Assembly (NCBI GenBank): GCA_035493475.1
Contig: DATJIF010000009.1
Span: 105,094 to 169,093, forward strand
Origin: Actinospica sp035493475
GTDB lineage: Bacteria; Actinomycetota; Actinomycetes; Streptomycetales; Catenulisporaceae
Direction of reading: 5' to 3'
DNA length: 64,000 nucleotides
The notes beneath the pieces were generated by a model that made no database searches, was not told the DNA's origin, and saw only the letters and a list, made by a program, of their open reading frames with translations. Positions 62,013 to 64,000 of this stretch are shown here, piece after piece. Within the stretch, counting starts at the first letter, position 1, and every line of letters begins with the position of its first letter. Made by a program: the position numbers and the translations under genes.

Positions 62013-62780
62013 ATGCAGATCATGGGGAGTTCCGCGATCGTGGTCGGCGGCACCGGCGGCCTGGGCGAGGCAACCGTCCGCCGACTGCACGCCGCCGGCG
62101 CGAAGGTAGTAGTCGCAGACCTCTCCGACGACAAGGGCAAGGCGCTCGAACAGGAACTAGGCGTGCGCTACGTCCGCACCGACGCCACCGACGAAGACTC
62201 CGTCCGCGCAGCCATCGCCGAAGCGGAAGCCGCCGGCCCCCTCCGCATCTCCGTAGACGCACACGGCGGCCCAGCCACCGGAGGACGTCTAGTCGGCAAG
62301 GACGGCAATCCCCTAGACCTAGCCGGCTTCCGCACCACCATCGACGTCTACCTCACCGCCGTCTTCAACGTGATGCGCCTAACCGCCGCCGCCATCGCCA
62401 AGACCGACCCCCAAGGCAAGGACCAGACCCGCGGCGTCATAGTGAACACAGCCTCAATCGCCGCATACGAAGGCCAGATCGGCCAGTTGCCGTACGCCGC
62501 AGCCAAGGGCGGCGTAGTCAGCATGACCCTAGTAGCCGCCCGCGACCTAGCCCCCCTAGGCATCCGCGTAGTAACAATCGCCCCCGGCACCTTCCTAACC
62601 CCCGCCTACGGCAAAGCAGGCGAGCAACTGGAAGCGCACTGGGGCCCCCAGATCCCCCACCCCAAACGAATGGGCCACTCCCCCGAATACGCCTCCCTAG
62701 TCCAGCACATCTGCGAAAACGACTACCTCAACGGCGAGATCATCCGCCTAGACGGAGCACTCCGCTTCCCGCCCAGATAA
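62013..62780 (+). CDS. Short-chain dehydrogenase (3-hydroxyacyl-CoA dehydrogenase-like)
   Basis: 255 residues, ribosome site AGAGGAGAG 3 bases upstream. SDR fold: VVGGTGGLGEATVRRL for NAD(P), VNTASIAAYEG with the catalytic Ser, and YAAAKGG for Tyr and Lys. Resembles HSD10/type II 3-hydroxyacyl-CoA dehydrogenases, fitting beta-oxidation with the thiolase across the divergent promoter. Uses the rare Leu codon CTA about eleven times, unlike most genes here. No terminator found. Confidence 0.88.
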   Translation: MQIMGSSAIVVGGTGGLGEATVRRLHAAGAKVVVADLSDDKGKALEQELGVRYVRTDATDEDSVRAAIAEAEAAGPLRISVDAHGGPATGGRLVGKDGNPLDLAGFRTTIDVYLTAVFNVMRLTAAAIAKTDPQGKDQTRGVIVNTASIAAYEGQIGQLPYAAAKGGVVSMTLVAARDLAPLGIRVVTIAPGTFLTPAYGKAGEQLEAHWGPQIPHPKRMGHSPEYASLVQHICENDYLNGEIIRLDGALRFPPR

Positions 62781-63006
62781 CCTCCGCCGCCCGTCCTCTG
62801 CGATAAACCGTCGCCCCGCTCCGGAGTCTCCGCTCACGCACCCTCCCACCCGTTCCCGTCCGGTTCAGGTTTGTCTGTCCGCGGCGGTGGGGCGTCGCTT
62901 CGCTCCGCTCCCCGGTTTGCGTTTGCCCACCCTCCCACCCGCTGCGTTGCAGCCCTGCCTGCGGTTTCACCCGAAAGTCAACGTCAACGGCGCCTCCGGC
63001 AGGCCC
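62781..63006. repeat. Non-coding DNA with a copy that recurs inverted at 63.6 kb
   Basis: No convincing gene. CACCCTCCCACCCG occurs at 62839 and 62929 as direct copies. The block 62887-62968 (GCGTCGCTTCG, GTTTGCCCACCCTCCCACCCG, GCCTGCGGTTTCA) reappears inverted with changes at about 63612-63690. Confidence 0.7.
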
Positions 63007-63298
63007 TCCCTCGGAGAGTGACCTGCAAGCCGGCGGTTGTGAGGGTGTGGTGGTGGGGTTGGGGGTGGGTCTCTCTCCTCGCCCGGGCACCGGAGGCGTA
63101 TCAGGAACCTGGCGGGGCCGCAAACGGCGACGGCTCGGGTTGATGTAAATTTCTGGTTCGCCGTGTGCAGCCCCGCCAGAACCGCTGATAAGGGCTGCGC
63201 CTGCCCGACCGAGGAGAGAGACCCACCCCCAGGCCGAACCTATGCGAAGAAACCATGGCCCGGCCGCGCCCAATGCAAAAAACCACATCACTGGTAGT
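63007..63298. repeat. Long inverted repeat, left arm
   Basis: Begins TCCCTCGGAGAGTGAC and ends around CACATCACTGGTAGTGG. It is the reverse complement, with scattered changes, of 63712-64000. The arm is itself roughly palindromic: TGGGTCTCTCTCCTCG near its start faces CGAGGAGAGAGACCCA near its end, and CTGGCGGGGC faces GCCCCGCCAG. Short reading frames across it are low-complexity and unconvincing. Confidence 0.85.
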
Positions 63299-63711
63299 GG
63301 ACGCATGACGTGAGGATCTCGTCCTCCGCCCATTACTTCAATTCTAGTCGGCACGTCTGACAAAAGATGCGTGGGCGCGAAGGAACTCAGTGGGAGTGTC
63401 GCGCGTTGGGAAGAGTGGAAGTGCCCACCAAGTCAGTGATGTAGATTTCTGCATCGGATCCGGCCAGACCGGAGATGCGGAATTTCACATCTGGCGCGGA
63501 TGAGGGCAGATTGCTAGTGGGACAGGATCTACCCCGTGCTGTTCGCATGGGCCGAGCAGCGGCGATGTGAATTTTTGCAGCGCACGTGACCGGTCTTGAT
63601 GTTGATCTTTGAACCGCAGGCGGGGCTGCTACGCAACGGGTGGGAGGGTGGGCAAGCGAAACCCCCGGAGCGGCGCGAAGCGACGCACACCGCAGCGCCA
63701 CATGATCACTT
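63299..63711. other. Spacer between the inverted arms, no convincing gene
   Basis: 413 bases. Lower G+C than the genes. Holds further copies of a short motif of the form GATGTnnATTTnTGC at 63439, 63563 and (inverted) 63478. Its right end contains the inverted copy of the 62.9-kb block. A minus-strand frame of 122 codons crosses it but has no recognisable domain or ribosome site. Confidence 0.6.
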
Positions 63712-64000
63712 ACCACCAGCGATGTGGTTTTTCGCATTGGGCGCGGCCGGGCCACGGGATCTTCCGCAAGCGTCCGCCTGGGGGTGGGTCTCTCTCCTCG
63801 GTCGGGCAGGCGCAGCCCTTATCAGTGGTTCTGGCGGGGCTGCACACGGCGAAGCAGAAATTTACATCAACCCGAGCCGTCGCCGTGTGCGGCCCCGCCA
63901 GGTTCCTGATACGCCTCCGGTGCCCGGGCGAGGAGAGAGACCCACCCCCAACCCCACCACCCACACATCCCGACCCGGCCACGCGTCACTCTCCGAGGGA
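63712..64000. repeat. Long inverted repeat, right arm (runs to window end)
   Basis: Reverse-complement counterpart of 63007-63298, matching from CCACCAGCGATGTGGTTTTT to the final CACTCTCCGAGGGA. Several short indels and changes. It may continue past the window edge. Confidence 0.85.

Noticed and set aside
62740..63363. 207-codon minus-strand frame as a real gene
   Set aside because: Overlaps the SDR end and spans a repeat arm; low-complexity Arg/Gly/Pro content without recognisable fold.
63387..63755. 122-codon minus-strand frame as a real gene
   Set aside because: Lies in inverted-repeat DNA, no ribosome site, no domain, and its residues mirror the repeat motif.

Overview
The window is about 70% G+C, with very tightly packed genes that often overlap by ATGA, GTGA or TTGA. 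It carries many secreted glycoside hydrolases, Tat-type signals, a FolP2-GpgS pair and an NB-ARC/TPR regulator. This points to a soil actinobacterium of the Streptomyces/Catenulispora/Actinospica type. Genus cannot be fixed from sequence reading alone. I see no rRNA, tRNA, CRISPR array or transposase.

Left part (1-14.7 kb): a leftward ABC importer (NMT1/THI5 type) follows a four-gene operon of amidase, pyranose-oxidase-like flavoenzyme, CMP/dCMP-type deaminase and TIM-barrel isomerase. Next come a PL7-like lyase and a sugar-porter MFS gene. They are followed by an aromatic-type catabolic group: an amidohydrolase and LigA/LigB-type dioxygenase subunits, divergent from an IclR regulator, a class III CoA-transferase and a citryl-CoA-lyase-like protein. 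The same palindromic operator lies on both sides of iclR.

Middle (14.8-37.2 kb): a DUF4232 lipoprotein; an NB-ARC/TPR regulator; a secreted CHAP amidase ending in seven 54-residue repeats (probably a seven-bladed propeller); an MHYT sensor; a GH54 arabinofuranosidase; and an APC permease. Then comes a long leftward methionine-salvage operon (sugar-type ABC importer, then mtnA-like, mtnK, mtnC, mtnB, mtnD). It is preceded by a short ORF resembling the actinobacterial sulfur-gene leader peptides and by mutually exclusive RNA pairings that look like an attenuator. A PQQ-propeller lipoprotein, a JAMM-fold protein lacking its metal ligands, an enoyl-CoA hydratase and a small regulator follow.

Polysaccharide region (37.3-49.9 kb): GH78 and GH27 enzymes, then a rightward operon joining a Tat-exported PaoABC-type molybdenum aldehyde oxidase directly to a GH105 and a GH8 enzyme.

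Right part (50-62.8 kb): folP2-gpgS-MFS, then a CoA-thioester catabolic region (two acyl-CoA ligases, amidohydrolase, ferredoxin-type reductase, enoyl-CoA hydratase, degenerate alpha/beta hydrolase, TetR, thiolase, SDR). The last 1.2 kb holds no convincing gene. It is a nest of long inverted repeats running off the end of the window.
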